Below, one piece after another: positions 41,197 through 48,990 of a stretch of DNA of 64,000 nucleotides (position 1 is the stretch's first letter; every line of letters begins with the position of its first letter). The notes under the pieces are model-generated. The model saw only the letters and a program-made list of their open reading frames with translations, did not search any database and was not told the origin of the DNA. The stretch comes from Actinomadura alba (GTDB lineage: Bacteria > Actinomycetota > Actinomycetes > Streptosporangiales > Streptosporangiaceae), in the NCBI RefSeq assembly GCF_014323705.1, contig NZ_JABVEC010000042.1, forward strand, positions 1 to 64,000, written 5' to 3'. Position numbers and translations under genes: made by a program.

Positions 41197-42303
41197 CTAC
41201 CGCTCCTCTGCCGCCCCGAGGTACATCAACCGAGGCATCGTGGGGTGGAAGGCGATCGCGGTGACCCTGTCGTAGGAGTTGTGGGCCACGGTGACCTTTC
41301 TCTGGCTGGAGTCGTACCGGTAGATGTCGGTGCCGTACGCCTGGAACGAGGTTCCGAACACGAAGTAGACGACGCCGGGGTCGGTCGGGTCGGCGGCCAT
41401 CTCCGGCCCGTTGGGGAGCGTGACCCCGTTGCCATGGTCCACGACCGGGGTGAAGTGACGGCCGCCGTCGACCGACTTGTAGATGTGCCGGCCCTCGGAC
41501 GGCACGCCCGCGTTCGACTCCGCCATGTTCAGGCCCATCGCGTACACGACGTTCGGCGCGGCCGGAGAGATCACGACGCTGAACACGTTGACGTTGTCAC
41601 CCTTCCCCAGCCCGGTGGACGCGATCCACGTGCGTCCGCCGTCGAAGGTGACACGGGCACCGGTCTGCATCCCGCCCAGCACCACATGGTCGACGTCGGA
41701 CGGATCGAACGCCGCCTTATAGATGTAGGTCAGCGGCCCCGCGGGTACCCCGGGCACCCCGATGGGCTTCCAGCTGTGCCCTCCGTCGCCCGAGTCGTAG
41801 AGCTGCCCGTCGCCGCCGGAGACCCGCAGGTGGTCGCCGTCGCCCTGATCCGTACCGAGCCCGGCCAGGTCGGCGGCCGGCGAGGTGAGCGGGGTGGCGC
41901 TGGCCGGGGTGGCGAGCGTGAGGTTGCCGTCGCGGTCCCAGGCGTACGCCCGGCCGCCGCGGGCCGCGGCCAACCCCAGGAACCAGCCGCTCACCTTGCT
42001 CACCGGCGTCCAGGTACAGCCCGCGTCACCCGAGCTCAACAGCACGTTGTTCGACAGGGCGAGCAGTGCGCCGGGCTTATCGAGGGCCACCAGCCCGGTG
42101 GTGTAGACGACGGGGCGCAGCGCCTGGCTGGTCGGCGCGACCGTCCTGCCCTCGTTCCGCGTGAACGTCACCGATCCGTCGCCGGTGACGCTTCCGCACC
42201 GCGGCGCGCTCCAGCCACCGCCGTCGGTCTCTGCCTCGGCGACAGCGGGTGTTGCAGCGGACAGGACCGCGATCGCGAGTCCGAGGGTGATCATCTTCTT
42301 CAA
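41197..42303 (-). CDS. Secreted BNR/sortilin-like beta-propeller protein
   Basis: 368 residues from TTG 42303, chosen because AGGAG lies six bases upstream (ATG 42294 is 15 bases away). A Sec signal peptide (KKMITLGLAIAVLSAATPAVAEA) precedes repeated propeller blades with the Asp-box pattern: SSGDAGCTWTPV, DSGDGGHSWKPIGV, VTFDGGRTWIAS, KSVDGGRHFTPV. Such proteins include exo-sialidases, xyloglucanases (GH74) and structural propellers; I see no catalytic set that decides. Divergent from a TrmB/LuxR-type regulator, probably its controller. Confidence 0.85.
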   Translation of the reverse strand: MKKMITLGLAIAVLSAATPAVAEAETDGGGWSAPRCGSVTGDGSVTFTRNEGRTVAPTSQALRPVVYTTGLVALDKPGALLALSNNVLLSSGDAGCTWTPVSKVSGWFLGLAAARGGRAYAWDRDGNLTLATPASATPLTSPAADLAGLGTDQGDGDHLRVSGGDGQLYDSGDGGHSWKPIGVPGVPAGPLTYIYKAAFDPSDVDHVVLGGMQTGARVTFDGGRTWIASTGLGKGDNVNVFSVVISPAAPNVVYAMGLNMAESNAGVPSEGRHIYKSVDGGRHFTPVVDHGNGVTLPNGPEMAADPTDPGVVYFVFGTSFQAYGTDIYRYDSSQRKVTVAHNSYDRVTAIAFHPTMPRLMYLGAAEER

Positions 42304-42395
42304 TGCCGACTCCTGGCTGGCTGTGCTTGTGGGACGTCAACCTGTCCCCCGGTACGTCCTACCGAAGAATTGATCGTTCAAGCTAGGTTCAGGGG

Positions 42396-42411
42396 TGGCA
42401 GATTTGTGCCA
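42396..42411. promoter_or_regulatory. Possible regulator site tggca-N6-tgcca
   Basis: tggcagatttgtgcca, a five-base inverted repeat 29 bases before the regulator start in the divergent gap of the propeller gene. It could be the binding site of the adjacent LuxR-type regulator. Confidence 0.35.
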
Positions 42412-42439
42412 TTGCAGGTATCCGACAGTCGGGAGGCGG

Positions 42440-43441
42440 ATGATGATGGGTGACAACGTGCTTTTGGCCGTCGGGGTCTCCGCCGTGGACGAGCGGGTGT
42501 ACCGTGACCTGCTGCGCCGACCTCGCGCCACACTGCCGGAGCTCGCCGCGCATACGGGGCGTACAACGGTCTCCCTACGCCGCACGTTCGCCCGGCTTGA
42601 GGAGCTCGGTTTGGTCAGCCGTCTGGCGGGCCGACCGGTCCGGTTCCTGGCCACCCGGCCGGACGTCGCGGTGGCCGCCCTCATTTCGCACCGGGAGGAG
42701 GCGCTGGCCCAGGCGCGGCTCGGCGCTCTCGCGCTGCTCGCCGAGGTGCCGCCGCCAGAGCACCGAGCCCCCGAGGAACTGGTCGAGGTTGTGCAAGGCC
42801 GAGCGGCCGTGGCGCAACGGTTCATACAGATGCAACAGACCGCAACCGACGAGTTGCTGGTGCTGGATCAGCCACCTTACGTCCAGGACCCCGGCCAGCA
42901 GAACATCGGCGAGCTGGAGCGGCTCGTGCGTGGTGTCCGAGTACGCGGGATCTACGCCGTCTCGGCCCTGGAGATTCCCGGCAAGCTGCGCCTCGCCCAG
43001 GAATCGGTAGCCGCCGGCGAAGAGGCCCGGATCAGCCCGGACGTACCCATGAAGCTGGCCATCGCCGACCGGAAGAGTGCGATCCTGCCACTGACCACCG
43101 AAGCGTCGGCCCTCGCCGACAGCGCGGTCATCGTGCACTCCTCGACGCTGCTCGACGCGCTGGTCACTCTTTTCGAGGTCCTCTGGCGATCGGCGCTGCC
43201 GTTGCCGACCAAGTCTTTCGAAGCCGCCTCCGTCGGTCCGGCGAACCCACCGGATGCGGAGCTGTTCACGCTGCTCGCGGCCGGACTCAAGGACGAGGCG
43301 ATAGCCCGCCAGCTAGGCGTGAGCCTGCGGACGGTGCACCGGCGGGTCAGCGAACTGATGGGCGGACTCGGCGCGCGTACCCGGTTCCAGGCCGGGCTAC
43401 TCGCCGCCCGCCGCAGCTGGGGCCCGGTCGACATCGACTAG
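42440..43441 (+). CDS. TrmB/LuxR-type transcriptional regulator
   Basis: 333 residues from the first of three ATG codons at 42440/42443/42446; GGGAGG lies at 42431-42436, so the second or third may be used. An N-terminal winged helix (DERVYRDLLRRPRATLPELAAHTGRTTVSLRRTFARLEELGLV) is joined to a PLD-like middle (RFIQMQQTATDELLVLDQPPYV, IYAVSALEIPGKL, AIADRKSAILPLT) and a C-terminal LuxR helix-turn-helix (LFTLLAAGLKDEAIARQLGVSLRTVHRRVSELM). This two-HTH form is common in actinomycetes. Ligand unknown. Divergent from the propeller gene. Confidence 0.88.
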   Translation: MMMGDNVLLAVGVSAVDERVYRDLLRRPRATLPELAAHTGRTTVSLRRTFARLEELGLVSRLAGRPVRFLATRPDVAVAALISHREEALAQARLGALALLAEVPPPEHRAPEELVEVVQGRAAVAQRFIQMQQTATDELLVLDQPPYVQDPGQQNIGELERLVRGVRVRGIYAVSALEIPGKLRLAQESVAAGEEARISPDVPMKLAIADRKSAILPLTTEASALADSAVIVHSSTLLDALVTLFEVLWRSALPLPTKSFEAASVGPANPPDAELFTLLAAGLKDEAIARQLGVSLRTVHRRVSELMGGLGARTRFQAGLLAARRSWGPVDID

Positions 43442-43605
43442 ACCTGTGCTGGACCGCCTGCCCGAACTGACCCGGGCCGAACTCGTCGCGGCCTCCTACG
43501 AGTGACCGGATCTCGAGCCTGAAGGCGTGAGAGGCTGTGCTCGTTTCGGTACGGCATCGCGCCGGCGGACGCCGGAATCGCCCGATGTGATGGTGGGATA
43601 GGGGC

Positions 43606-44541
43606 GTGATGGTGCGGATAGGGATCGGGTTGCCGAACGGCGGATCGCGCGTCGACGCCGCCGATCTCGTCCGGCTGGCCGTTGGCGCCGAGAACGTCGG
43701 GGCCGACTCCGTATGGGTCGCGGACCGGTGGCTGCGGCCGCACGCGCCCGTGTCGATGCCAGGCGTGCCCACGCCGGTGACGATGCCGGCCGACTACTAC
43801 AGCAGCGTGTACGACCCGATCGAGGTGCTCACCTTCATCGCGGCGCGCACCGACCGGATCCTGCTCGGCACCAGCGCCATCAACGTCCTGTACCACCCGC
43901 CGGTCCTGCTCGCCCGCCGCCTCGCCACCCTCGACCAGTTGTCGGGCGGCCGCCTGATCGCGGGAGTGACCTCGGGATGGATGGCCGAGGAGTTCGCCGT
44001 GGCCGGAGTGCCACGCGAGCGCATGGGAGCCGGGTTCGACGACCATCTGGCCGCCATGCGCGCCGTGTGGGGCCCCGACCCGGTCGCCCACCCGGGGCCC
44101 GGCTACACCATCCCGGTGTCCGACATCGGGCCGAAGCCGTACGGATCCGACGGGATCCCCTTGCTCATCGGATACAACACGACGGCCGGGATCCGCCGCG
44201 CCGCCCGTATCGGCGACGGCCTTCACCCCTACCGCAATGACCTGAACGAACTCGCCGCCGATCTGGTCCGGTGGCGGGAGAGCCTCGCCGAGCACGGCCG
44301 CGATCCGGCACGACTGCCGGTCGTGCTGCGCGCGGCGGCGATGCCGGGCGGCGACGGCACCGGTGACGAGCGGGCCGCGTTCATCGGCCCGGTGGCTCGC
44401 TGGGACGACGACCTGGCCCGGATCGAGTCGCTCGGCATCGACCATGTCCTGTTGCAGTTCGAACCGGGCTTCGGCGTCGACTCCACCCTGGAGATCCTGG
44501 CCGGGCTGGTCGCGCGGAGGGACCAGGTCCGGGATCGCTGA
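43606..44541 (+). CDS. LLM-class (F420-type) oxidoreductase
   Basis: 311 residues from GTG 43606 (ATG follows at 43609). Luciferase-like TIM barrel: RIGIGLPNGGSRVDAADLVRLAVGAENVGADSVWVADRW, VLTFIAARTDRILLGTSAINVLYHPPVLLARRLATLDQLSGGRLIAGVTSGWM-EEF, and DGIPLLIGYNTTAGIRRAARIGDGLHPY. In actinomycetes this branch mostly uses coenzyme F420, though FMN is possible. Reaction unknown. Single gene with no clear partner. Confidence 0.88.
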   Translation: MMVRIGIGLPNGGSRVDAADLVRLAVGAENVGADSVWVADRWLRPHAPVSMPGVPTPVTMPADYYSSVYDPIEVLTFIAARTDRILLGTSAINVLYHPPVLLARRLATLDQLSGGRLIAGVTSGWMAEEFAVAGVPRERMGAGFDDHLAAMRAVWGPDPVAHPGPGYTIPVSDIGPKPYGSDGIPLLIGYNTTAGIRRAARIGDGLHPYRNDLNELAADLVRWRESLAEHGRDPARLPVVLRAAAMPGGDGTGDERAAFIGPVARWDDDLARIESLGIDHVLLQFEPGFGVDSTLEILAGLVARRDQVRDR

Positions 44542-44600
44542 ACACCGCCGGGACCGACCGCCATCGCGCTCTGGGCGTCCTGACGCCCTTGCGTCGAGAT

Positions 44601-44630
44601 TACTCGTGGACGTATATTCGCAGGCGAGTA
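44601..44630. promoter_or_regulatory. Possible PadR operator
   Basis: tactcg (44601-44606) and cgagta (44625-44630) form an inverted repeat with an 18-base AT-richer spacer containing cgtatattcg, just before the padR ribosome site. PadR proteins usually bind long spaced palindromes at their own promoter. Confidence 0.4.
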
Positions 44631-44650
44631 TCTGGTAGGAGGTGACATTG

Positions 44651-45298
44651 ATGGCCGGAAAGCGCAAGGTCGACAACCTCTTGGCGCTCGCCGTGCTCGC
44701 CACGGTCCAGCAGCGGCCGATGCACCGCTACGAGATGGCGTCGGTGATGCGCGCCCGCGGCAAAGACCAGGACATGAACGTCAAGTGGGGTTCGCTCTAC
44801 ACCGTCGTGCAGAACATGGAGAAGCACGGCTTCCTCGAGACCATCGGGAGCACCCGCCAGGGTGCGCGCCCAGAGCGCACGATCTACCAGATCACCGAGG
44901 CGGGCAGGCGGGAACTGGTGGAGTGGACACGCGAGTTGATCTCCGCCCCGCAACCGGAACACCTGAAGTTCGCGGCCGGCCTTTCGGTGCTCGCCGCGCT
45001 GCCGCCGCAGGAGGCCATCGAGCTGTTCCAGACCAGGCTCGACCGACTCGAGGAGTCGATCGGCACCCGGCGGGCGGCGATCGACGAGTACACCCGCGAC
45101 GTCCCCCGGTTGTTCCTCATCGAGGAGGAGTACAGCCTGGCGATGCTCGAGGCCGAGGCGGCCTGGGTCCGTTCGATGCTCGACGAGCTGACGTCCGGTA
45201 CCTATCCGGACCTCGCCGGATGGCAGGCCTGGCATACGACCGGCGAGATCCCGACGGAAATAGCCGAACTCGCCGAGAGGGGAGCGACGCCGGACTGA
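44651..45298 (+). CDS. PadR-family transcriptional regulator
   Basis: 215 residues from ATG 44651, eight bases after aggaggtga. Winged helix of PadR type: LLALAVLATVQQRPMHRYEMASVMRARG, VKWGSLYTVVQNMEKHGFLETIG, ERTIYQITEAGRRELVEW; then a long helical Vir_act_alpha_C-like dimer domain (EAIELFQTRLDRLEESIGTRRAAIDEY). Followed on the same strand by an FAD monooxygenase gene after 222 bases and a hairpin. It probably regulates itself and perhaps that enzyme. Confidence 0.9.
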   Translation: MAGKRKVDNLLALAVLATVQQRPMHRYEMASVMRARGKDQDMNVKWGSLYTVVQNMEKHGFLETIGSTRQGARPERTIYQITEAGRRELVEWTRELISAPQPEHLKFAAGLSVLAALPPQEAIELFQTRLDRLEESIGTRRAAIDEYTRDVPRLFLIEEEYSLAMLEAEAAWVRSMLDELTSGTYPDLAGWQAWHTTGEIPTEIAELAERGATPD

Positions 45299-45300
45299 GT

Positions 45301-45337
45301 CGAGGCAAGTTCCAGACGAGGCAAGTTCCAGACGAGG
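45301..45337 (+). repeat. 16-bp tandem duplication
   Basis: The unit cgaggcaagttccaga occurs twice head to tail (45301-45316, 45317-45332) and a third begins (cgagg). Directly after the padR stop; a recent slippage event. Confidence 0.8.
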
Positions 45338-45338
45338 T

Positions 45339-45370
45339 CCCGGTGGTGGTGCGGCAACACCGCCACCGGG
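45339..45370 (+). terminator. padR terminator hairpin
   Basis: cccggtggtggtg (45339-45351) pairs with caccgccaccggg (45358-45370), one G-U pair, six-base loop. Confidence 0.55.
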
Positions 45371-45520
45371 ACCCTCCCTCGAACCGACGCCCGCGAGACG
45401 AACTCGGCCACGAGGTGGCAACCAGCAGGATAGCCGGGTTCTCCGCGCGGCACGGTTCGCGTTCACCGCGAATCAGCACGTCGGCCGCCAGCGCCGACGC
45501 ACGCCCATCAGGAGAGAACC

Positions 45521-46735
45521 ATGTCCAAAGTACGTACCGCACTGGTCATCGGCGGCGGGATCGCCGGGCCCGTCGCCGCGACCGCGCTGCTCAAGGCGGG
45601 CATCGAGGCGACCGTCCACGAGGCCTACCCCGCCGAGTCGAACGGCATCGGCGGGACGCTCGCCCTCGCACCGAACGGCTTGGCCGCACTGGGCATCGTC
45701 GGCGCCGACGATGCCGTCCGCTCCATCGCCGTCCCCATACGGCGCATGACCATGTCGATCGGCGCGAAGAAGCCGAGCGAGATGCCCGGCGTCCCCAACC
45801 TGCCGCCGCTGCAGGTGGTCGAACGCGGCGACCTCCACCGGGCACTGCGCGAGCGGGCGACCGCGGCGGGTGTGCGGTTCGCGTACGGCAAGCGCCTGGT
45901 GGCCGTCGACGAGAACCCGACCGGCATCACCGCGCGGTTCGCCGACGGTTCCACCGCCGGCGCCGACGTCCTGATCGGGGCCGACGGTGTCCGCTCCATC
46001 GTGCGGACCCTGATCGACCCGGATGCGCCCGGCCCCGGCTACACCGGCCTGCTCGGCTTCGAGGGCTACGCCGACACCGCCGCCGACCTCGACGTGGAGC
46101 CCGGCACCATGACCTTCGCCTTCGGAAAACGCGCCTATTACTTGTACGGGCCGCGGCCCGGCGGCGGGATCATGTGGGGCGCCAACCTGCCCTCGCGGAA
46201 GTACATGACGCTGAACGAGGCACGGGCGATCCCCACCGAGGACTGGCTGCGCACGCTGCGTGAGACCTACGCGGGCGACGTCCCCGGTGGCGAACTGGCC
46301 AGGCGCATGACCGCGGAGACGCTGCAGGTCGTCGGGGCGCTGCACATCATGCCGCCGGTGCCGCGCTGGTACCGCGGCCGGATGGTACTGGTCGGCGACG
46401 CGGTCCACGCGCCGTCCAACAGCACCGGGCAGGGCGCTTCGCTGGCCATCGAGAGCGCGGTCGAACTGGCGCGCTGCCTGCGCGACCTCCCCGATCCTTC
46501 GTCGGCGTTCGCCGCGTACGAGGGGCTGCGCCGGGCCAGGGTGGAGAAGATCACCGCGCGTGGCGCCAAGATCAACCACACCAAGACCCCGGGCCCCGTG
46601 GCGCGCAAGGCCATGTCGGTCATGATGCCGATCATGTTGAAGGCCATGAACATCGAGAAGACCTTGGGCCGGGAACAGCGTCACGTCATCGGCTGGGACG
46701 CTCCGGTGACGGCGGCGCCGGTCGCCGCCCACTAG
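45521..46735 (+). CDS. FAD-dependent monooxygenase
   Basis: 404 residues from ATG 45521 with aggaga upstream. FAD-binding motif ALVIGGGIAGPVAATALLKAGIEATVHEA, the conserved VERGDLHRALRERA segment, DG-type ADVLIGADGVRSIVR, and the GD motif MVLVGDAVHAPSNSTGQGASLAIESAVELA. This is the class A flavin monooxygenase layout (PHBH/TetX-like). Typical substrates are aromatic compounds or polyketides, with TetX-type drug inactivation as an alternative. May be controlled by the PadR regulator before it (PadR proteins often govern phenolic or drug responses; inference). Confidence 0.9.
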   Translation: MSKVRTALVIGGGIAGPVAATALLKAGIEATVHEAYPAESNGIGGTLALAPNGLAALGIVGADDAVRSIAVPIRRMTMSIGAKKPSEMPGVPNLPPLQVVERGDLHRALRERATAAGVRFAYGKRLVAVDENPTGITARFADGSTAGADVLIGADGVRSIVRTLIDPDAPGPGYTGLLGFEGYADTAADLDVEPGTMTFAFGKRAYYLYGPRPGGGIMWGANLPSRKYMTLNEARAIPTEDWLRTLRETYAGDVPGGELARRMTAETLQVVGALHIMPPVPRWYRGRMVLVGDAVHAPSNSTGQGASLAIESAVELARCLRDLPDPSSAFAAYEGLRRARVEKITARGAKINHTKTPGPVARKAMSVMMPIMLKAMNIEKTLGREQRHVIGWDAPVTAAPVAAH

Positions 46736-46796
46736 CGCCGAGCCATGACGCCATCCCGGTCGGCCGGGCCGGGCGGCGCGGGCTCGGGTCCACAGC

Positions 46797-46814
46797 GTGA
46801 TCCGTACGGATCAC
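46797..46814. promoter_or_regulatory. 18-bp perfect palindrome at a gene end
   Basis: gtgatccgtacggatcac is its own reverse complement. It overlaps the stop codon of the minus-strand GNAT gene and lies after the convergent monooxygenase gene. With no loop it would be a poor hairpin but a good dimer-binding site. Confidence 0.45.
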
Positions 46815-47380
46815 CTGCCGGGTCGGTCGCGCCGGCCCTCAGCGGTGATTCGCCACAGGACGTGGCGTCGCAGGGGGTGACCTTCGTCCAGCGCGGGATG
46901 GTCGAAGTCGTCCGCGGGGTCATGAGTCATGCCGATGCGCTCCATCACCTTCTGGGAGCGCAGATTGGAGTGGCTTGCGAACGAGACGACCTCGGCGAGC
47001 GCGAGGTCGTCGAAGGCGAAGGCGAGCGCGCGGCGGGCGGCCTCACCGGCGTAGCCGTGCCCCCAGCTCGATCGCGTCAGCCGCCAGCCGATCTCCACCG
47101 CCGGGGTGAAGTGCGCCTCGAACCGCGGCACCGAAAGGCCGGTGAACCCGATGAACCGCCCGGTCTCAGCGATCTCCAAAGCCCAGAGTCCGAACCCGCG
47201 CTGCTCGAAACCACTCTCTATCGAGTCGACCAGCGCGTCACTCTGCTCCGCCGAGAGCGTGTCCGGGAAGTGCTCCATGACCTCGGGGTCGGCGTTCATG
47301 GCCGCGAAGGGCTCCCGGTCGCCGTGTCGCCAGCGCCGGAGCACCAGCCGATCGGTCGTCAACAACGGTTTCTCGAGCAC
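46811..47380 (-). CDS. GNAT-family acetyltransferase (RimJ/RimL type)
   Basis: 189 residues from GTG 47380. LTTDRLVLRRWRHGDREPFAAMNADPEVMEHFP is the typical RimJ/RimL start; GFTGLSVPRFEAHFTPAVEIGWRLTRSSWGHGYAGEAARRALAFAFDDL holds the acetyl-CoA site, and SFASHSNLRSQKVMERIGM closes the fold. These enzymes acetylate protein N-termini or small amines; the substrate is unknown. Same strand as the DinB-like gene upstream, 84 bases apart. Confidence 0.88.
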   Translation of the reverse strand: MLEKPLLTTDRLVLRRWRHGDREPFAAMNADPEVMEHFPDTLSAEQSDALVDSIESGFEQRGFGLWALEIAETGRFIGFTGLSVPRFEAHFTPAVEIGWRLTRSSWGHGYAGEAARRALAFAFDDLALAEVVSFASHSNLRSQKVMERIGMTHDPADDFDHPALDEGHPLRRHVLWRITAEGRRDRPGR

Positions 47381-47464
47381 CGGGCGATCGTAGCGACCCG
47401 AACACGGAGGCTCGACACCTCGTCCGGCCGTACACGGCTTGCGCCATTCGGCAGGGCCGTGGTG

Positions 47465-48004
47465 TCAGCCGGCCGGATGGCTCCGCGCTCCATGGAGGTT
47501 GCGCAGCAGGCCGATCTCGGCGACGTTCTTGGTCAGTTCGACACTGACCCATCCCGCGATGTCGGCCAGCGTCTGGTCCTGACCCCACGGCAATCCGGCG
47601 GTCCGGCCGGCGGAGTCGAGGTCGGCGTCGGTGAGCTCCAGCAGGCCCGCGCGCCAGCCGTCCCGCAGGCCGCCCAGCCAGTCGACCGTGGCCGCGGCAC
47701 CGCCCGGCCAGGTGATCGCTTCCCGCTCGGGCGCTCCGGACCCGAAGCAGTGCCCGAGAGTGGTGGTCCACCAGAAGCCGATGTGCCAGGTCACCCATCC
47801 GATGGTGACGGCCGGTACCGGGTCGGGTTCCGGCACTTCCCAGTCGGCGATCCAGCGGCCCTGGCCGTCCGGCCGGACCGTCCAGCAGTGCGACGCCGGT
47901 TCCCAGAGGCAGACCCGATCGTCGAGGTCCTTCACGTGGTACTCGAACAGCGACCAGGCGATGTCGAGTTGCCGGATCAGCAGATCAACGCGGGCGACGG
48001 TCAT
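47465..48004 (-). CDS. DinB-like (YfiT/DUF664-type) protein
   Basis: 179 residues from ATG 48004. Four-helix bundle of the DinB superfamily: VDLLIRQLDIAWSLFEYHVKDLDDRVCLWEP, VTIGWVTWHIGFWWTTTLGHCFG with the usual metal-ligand His in WHIG, and TLADIAGWVSVELTKNVAEIGLLRNLHG with a later ligand region. Members include mycothiol- or bacillithiol-dependent transferases; the reaction here is unknown. Probably co-transcribed with the GNAT gene that follows. Confidence 0.82.
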   Translation of the reverse strand: MTVARVDLLIRQLDIAWSLFEYHVKDLDDRVCLWEPASHCWTVRPDGQGRWIADWEVPEPDPVPAVTIGWVTWHIGFWWTTTLGHCFGSGAPEREAITWPGGAAATVDWLGGLRDGWRAGLLELTDADLDSAGRTAGLPWGQDQTLADIAGWVSVELTKNVAEIGLLRNLHGARSHPAG

Positions 48005-48196
48005 CCGGGGAGCCTGTCATCGCCTCAGGCCGCATCGCCACCGGTTTTCCGCCGTGCCGCTCCTTCCCGCGTTCGCGCCGGGAGCCCGGCGAGACGACCG
48101 CCGGACGATTTTCCGGCGCCCGAAGGCCGACTGTAGGGTGACGGCCTTGGCGGAGCCGATACCAGCGCGGCGGACGACCTGGAGAGGGCCGAGACC

Positions 48197-48871
48197 TTGA
48201 TTCATGTCCATGACGCGGCGCCTCAGCCGGAGGACGAGGGGCCGGCGGCGGCGCGCGAGCAGATCAGTGGGCTTCTCCAGCCCGGTGAGACCTTCGAATG
48301 CCTCATCACGGGTGAGCTCGATCCCTATCTGCGCAAGCCGTCCACTCGCCTGCTGCCCAAGGTGCCGCGCGAAAAGCTGACACCGGCGCAGAAGCTCGCC
48401 GCCGTCCCTCTCATGATCATCGGCCTGCCCGAAGCCCTCGTAGAGCTCGCGGTGGAAGCGGTCAAATGGCCGTTTCAGCGACTGAGCCGGTTCGTGCACG
48501 GTAGGACGATGGAGGGCGGCTGGAACAGCGACGCGGGCAGATTCGCCCTCGGCGTGTTCGGTGCCCACTGGACGCTGCGCCGGCTGCGCGACGGCCGCCT
48601 GCTGTTCGCGGTGACCGGTCACCGGCTGTTCGTCGCCGTGACCGGGGACGACAAGTCGCCTCGCTCGGACCTCACCGTGGTCAATGTCGTGCCTCGCGGA
48701 CGTATCGCGGCCCGCGACGCGTCCCACCATCCGCAGCGGCAACGGCGGCGCATTGATCTCCTCTTTCCCGACGGGTCATGGGTGGCCCTGAGGCTGCCTT
48801 CGGCAACGGCGGTCGGTGAACTGCGCGCAGCGCTGAACGCGCCGACCGCGAGCGGCTTCACCCGGGCCTGA
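48197..48871 (+). CDS. Hypothetical protein with a PH-like C-terminal domain
   Basis: 224 residues from TTG 48197; gagagg lies a few bases upstream and no ATG or GTG starts the frame. An acidic start is followed by a segment that looks amphipathic (LAAVPLMIIGLPEALVELAVEA) and a C-terminal beta-rich part with LLFAVTGHRLFVAVTG, VNVVPRGRIAARD, IDLLFPDGSWVALRLP, which has the strand order of bacterial PH-like domains. No known family name. Ahead of the phosphoketolase gene, separated by a hairpin. Confidence 0.65.
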   Translation: MIHVHDAAPQPEDEGPAAAREQISGLLQPGETFECLITGELDPYLRKPSTRLLPKVPREKLTPAQKLAAVPLMIIGLPEALVELAVEAVKWPFQRLSRFVHGRTMEGGWNSDAGRFALGVFGAHWTLRRLRDGRLLFAVTGHRLFVAVTGDDKSPRSDLTVVNVVPRGRIAARDASHHPQRQRRRIDLLFPDGSWVALRLPSATAVGELRAALNAPTASGFTRA

Positions 48872-48902
48872 AAGAAGAGCGACGCGGTCGGGCGAGATCG
48901 GA

Positions 48903-48925
48903 TTCAGATCCGGGAAGGATCTGAA
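48903..48925 (+). promoter_or_regulatory. Hairpin or operator before the phosphoketolase gene
   Basis: ttcagatcc (48903-48911) and ggatctgaa (48917-48925), perfect nine-base arms around gggaa. It may be the terminator of the gene ending at 48871 or a control element of the phosphoketolase gene 65 bases further on. Confidence 0.45.
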
Positions 48926-48990
48926 GCGGACGGACCACCGGGTCTCGTCACGAACGTCCCGCGACGACAGGCTTCGGGGAGACACATGTC

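Noticed and set aside
43446..43505. GTG frame reading L-D-R-L-P-E-L-T-R-A-E-L-V-A-A-S-Y-E after the TrmB/LuxR-type regulator
   Set aside because: Protein-like, but only 19 codons with no ribosome site; probably a tail of a lost gene or chance, too short to annotate.
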